This document shows, piece by piece, positions 5,580-6,874 of a stretch of DNA of 6,874 nucleotides. Within the stretch, counting starts at the first letter, position 1; each line of letters opens with the position of its first letter. The stretch lies in the NCBI GenBank assembly GCA_903834675.1, contig CAILKC010000039.1:1-6874 (forward strand). Reading direction: 5' to 3'. The stretch is from an uncultured Victivallales bacterium (GTDB taxonomy: Bacteria; Verrucomicrobiota; Lentisphaeria; Oligosphaerales; JAFGRS01). The notes beneath the pieces were generated by a model. That model was not told where the DNA came from and did no database searches. It was given only the letters and a program-made list of their open reading frames with translations. A program made the translations under genes and the position numbers.

Positions 5580-6659
5580 GGACGGTAGTGAGCGCGGTCG
5601 AGTGGTGCGGAGTTGCACGACGCAGCCCAGCAGGTCGGCGACCCCGGGGCACGGCGTGCGCCAACACCAGGCCTCCGCCTGTCGGGGCGAGAGTACGTAC
5701 AGACTCAACAAGCGCTCCACATGCCGCGGCTCGATCGGGGTCTGCGCCGCGAGGGCATGCAGGTTGCGCACGGCGGTGGCATACTGTCCCGCACTGGCCG
5801 CGGCCGCGGCCTGCATAAGCTGCCCGGCGAGGCCGGCGGGTTGCCCCAGCGCCAGCGGGTCGGCGACGGCGCGCCAGGCAGCGGCGTTCATCTGCGGCCA
5901 CGCCAGACAGACGCCGGCCTCGAAGGCGCGGCGAGAGGCCGGGTCTTTGCCGGTCAAGGCGCTGAGCCGGTTCAGCGTCCGCACATCCGACACCCAGGCG
6001 GCAGCCCAGGTTTGCACCAGCGGGTGCTGCGGTCGCAGTGCGGCAAGGTGTGCCAGCCGCGGTGCGACCGGCGGCGCGCCGCTCACCGCCGCGACCTCCA
6101 GTTCACGGACCAGGCACTCGATCACGGTCTCCTCTTCGCGCAGTCTGAGCCCGGTCAAGGCCGCGGTTTCCTTCTGAGCAAAGGCGAGGAAGGCGGGAGA
6201 CTGGTCCAGCAGCGGCCGGTGCGGATTGAGCGCCCGCAACGCGGCTTCCGCGGCGTCTACGGTGGCAAAGGGGCGTTTGCCAAGGTACTGCTTGAAAGCA
6301 ACCAGCGCCGCAACCGCGGGTCCGGCCTGAGACGCGGCACTGAAGGCGGGTCCGGTGGCATCGCGCACGCACCGACTGGCCTCCTCCACCTGACCCTGAA
6401 GGATGGCGGCGTTGATCTGGGCCAGGGCGAGGTGATGCTCGACTCGTTCCCTGGCCACGGCGGCAAAACCATCCTCAGGACTCGTGTCGGCGAGTCGCTC
6501 CAGGGCCCGCCGAGTCCGGGTCGGGTCACCCGCCAGAAGCGCGTCGCAAGCGTCGCGCAGCAGTTGCGAGTGCAGAGTGTCGGCGGCAGGCGGAACCTGC
6601 CTGCCGCAACCGCACAACGCCAGCCACACTGCCGACAGCAAGAAAATGCACGCCTTCAA
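5574..6659 (-). CDS. Putative lipoprotein, helical repeat (TPR-like), function unknown
   Basis: Not a family I recognise. The 361 residues start with a lipoprotein signal: Lys2, a hydrophobic core (IFLLSAVWLAL) and lipobox LCGC with the acylated cysteine at 18. The rest is almost entirely alpha-helical and Ala/Leu-rich, with helix pairs such as LLRDACDALLAGDPTRTRRA (33-52) and AGQYATAVRNLHALA (290-304) that resemble TPR-type repeats, so a protein-binding scaffold is likely. The start is TTG, with AAAAGGG 9 nt upstream (6669-6675); no in-frame ATG gives a better signal peptide. It is the first gene of a pair with the secreted isomerase 6 bp downstream, which suggests a shared role in envelope protein handling. 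It is divergent from rph. Confidence 0.8.
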   Translation of the reverse strand: MKACIFLLSAVWLALCGCGRQVPPAADTLHSQLLRDACDALLAGDPTRTRRALERLADTSPEDGFAAVARERVEHHLALAQINAAILQGQVEEASRCVRDATGPAFSAASQAGPAVAALVAFKQYLGKRPFATVDAAEAALRALNPHRPLLDQSPAFLAFAQKETAALTGLRLREEETVIECLVRELEVAAVSGAPPVAPRLAHLAALRPQHPLVQTWAAAWVSDVRTLNRLSALTGKDPASRRAFEAGVCLAWPQMNAAAWRAVADPLALGQPAGLAGQLMQAAAAASAGQYATAVRNLHALAAQTPIEPRHVERLLSLYVLSPRQAEAWCWRTPCPGVADLLGCVVQLRTTRPRSLPSR

Positions 6660-6767
6660 CTGGCAATGCCCTTTTGACCGGCCAAAGTTTGGAGTACTGA
6701 ATGTCGGCGGCGACCCGGCCGGTCGACGCGCCTAAAAACATAGCACGGACGGGGGAGTTTCCCAGCC
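6660..6767. promoter_or_regulatory. Divergent intergenic region between lipoprotein gene and rph, with inverted repeat
   Basis: This 108-bp spacer must carry the start signals of both divergent genes. It holds a perfect 8-bp inverted repeat, GACCGGCC at 6676-6683 and GGCCGGTC at 6717-6724. The rph ribosome site GGGGGAG is at 6751-6757, 10 nt before its ATG. A TTGACC at 6675-6680 could be a plus-strand -35, but no convincing -10 follows, so no promoter is called. Confidence 0.4.
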
Positions 6768-6874
6768 ATGGCGGAGCGTGTCGACCAACGCCGACCTGAA
6801 CACTTGCGCAGCGTCACCTTTCAGACCGGCTTTCAGAAGTATCCGGCAGGGTCGGTGTTGGTCGCTTTCGGTAA
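6768..6874 (+). CDS. rph: Ribonuclease PH, N-terminal fragment (cut by window edge)
   Basis: The first 35 codons match the start of RNase PH, a phosphate-dependent 3'-5' exoribonuclease that trims tRNA 3' ends. Diagnostic residues are R-R-P-E-H-L-R-S-V-T-F, followed by YPAGSVLVAFG (25-35), the signature that leads into the first beta-strands of the family (compare 'EGSVLVEFGDT' in E. coli). The frame is open to the right edge, so the rest lies outside the window. The ATG at 6768 is supported by GGGGGAG 10 nt upstream. It is the only rightward gene here. Confidence 0.9.
   Translation, partial: MAERVDQRRPEHLRSVTFQTGFQKYPAGSVLVAFG

Noticed and set aside
5613..6677. Long plus-strand open frame (354 codons)
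   Set aside because: It is antisense to the lipoprotein gene, has no signal or domain, and has the Arg/Gly-rich composition of an antisense frame.

Overview
The window is GC-rich bacterial chromosome with housekeeping genes. Seven genes read leftward (minus strand), and an eighth, cut by the right edge, reads rightward. The organism cannot be named from sequence alone. High GC, a Ser/Thr kinase with an N-terminal zinc ribbon and a membrane anchor, GTG/TTG starts, and secreted SurA-like and lipoprotein genes together lean toward a Gram-negative-type bacterium. The PVC group (Planctomycetota, Lentisphaerota, Kiritimatiellota, Verrucomicrobiota) is a possible home, held at low confidence.

Layout from right to left, in the direction of transcription of the minus-strand genes. 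(i) At 6768-6874 (+) is the first part of rph (RNase PH). A 108-bp divergent spacer separates it from (ii) a lipoprotein gene of unknown function (6659-5574) and a secreted parvulin-type prolyl isomerase (5567-4566). These two are 6 bp apart and look translationally coupled, forming a cell-envelope pair. (iii) A 133-bp spacer leads to a divergent Gfo/Idh/MocA-like protein (4432-3566) that seems to lack the family's catalytic lysine and histidine. (iv) The ribosomal pair rplM-rpsI (3480-2586) follows and ends in a strong intrinsic terminator (2500-2537). (v) argC (2464-1436), an arginine-biosynthesis enzyme, is followed after 27 bp by (vi) a damaged or highly unusual Ser/Thr protein kinase (1408-392).

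The kinase is the most interesting part. The open frame has the zinc ribbon, glycine loop, VAVK lysine, activation-segment end and C-lobe. It lacks the roughly 50-60 residues that should hold the HRD catalytic loop and the DFG metal-binding motif. Further on, the frame reaches a canonical -1 slippery heptamer, A AAA AAC, directly followed by a perfect-geometry 8-bp hairpin. The -1 frame encodes the Pro/Ala linker and single transmembrane helix expected for such kinases, while the zero frame stops about 15 codons after the heptamer. Beyond that lies a 9-bp tandem repeat and low-complexity sequence in which the best-looking frame changes again. The simplest reading is a decaying pseudogene or assembly/sequencing indels. 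The alternative is a pseudokinase made in soluble and membrane-anchored forms by programmed frameshifting. Tests are given below.

No tRNA, rRNA, CRISPR array, insertion sequence or phage gene was seen.
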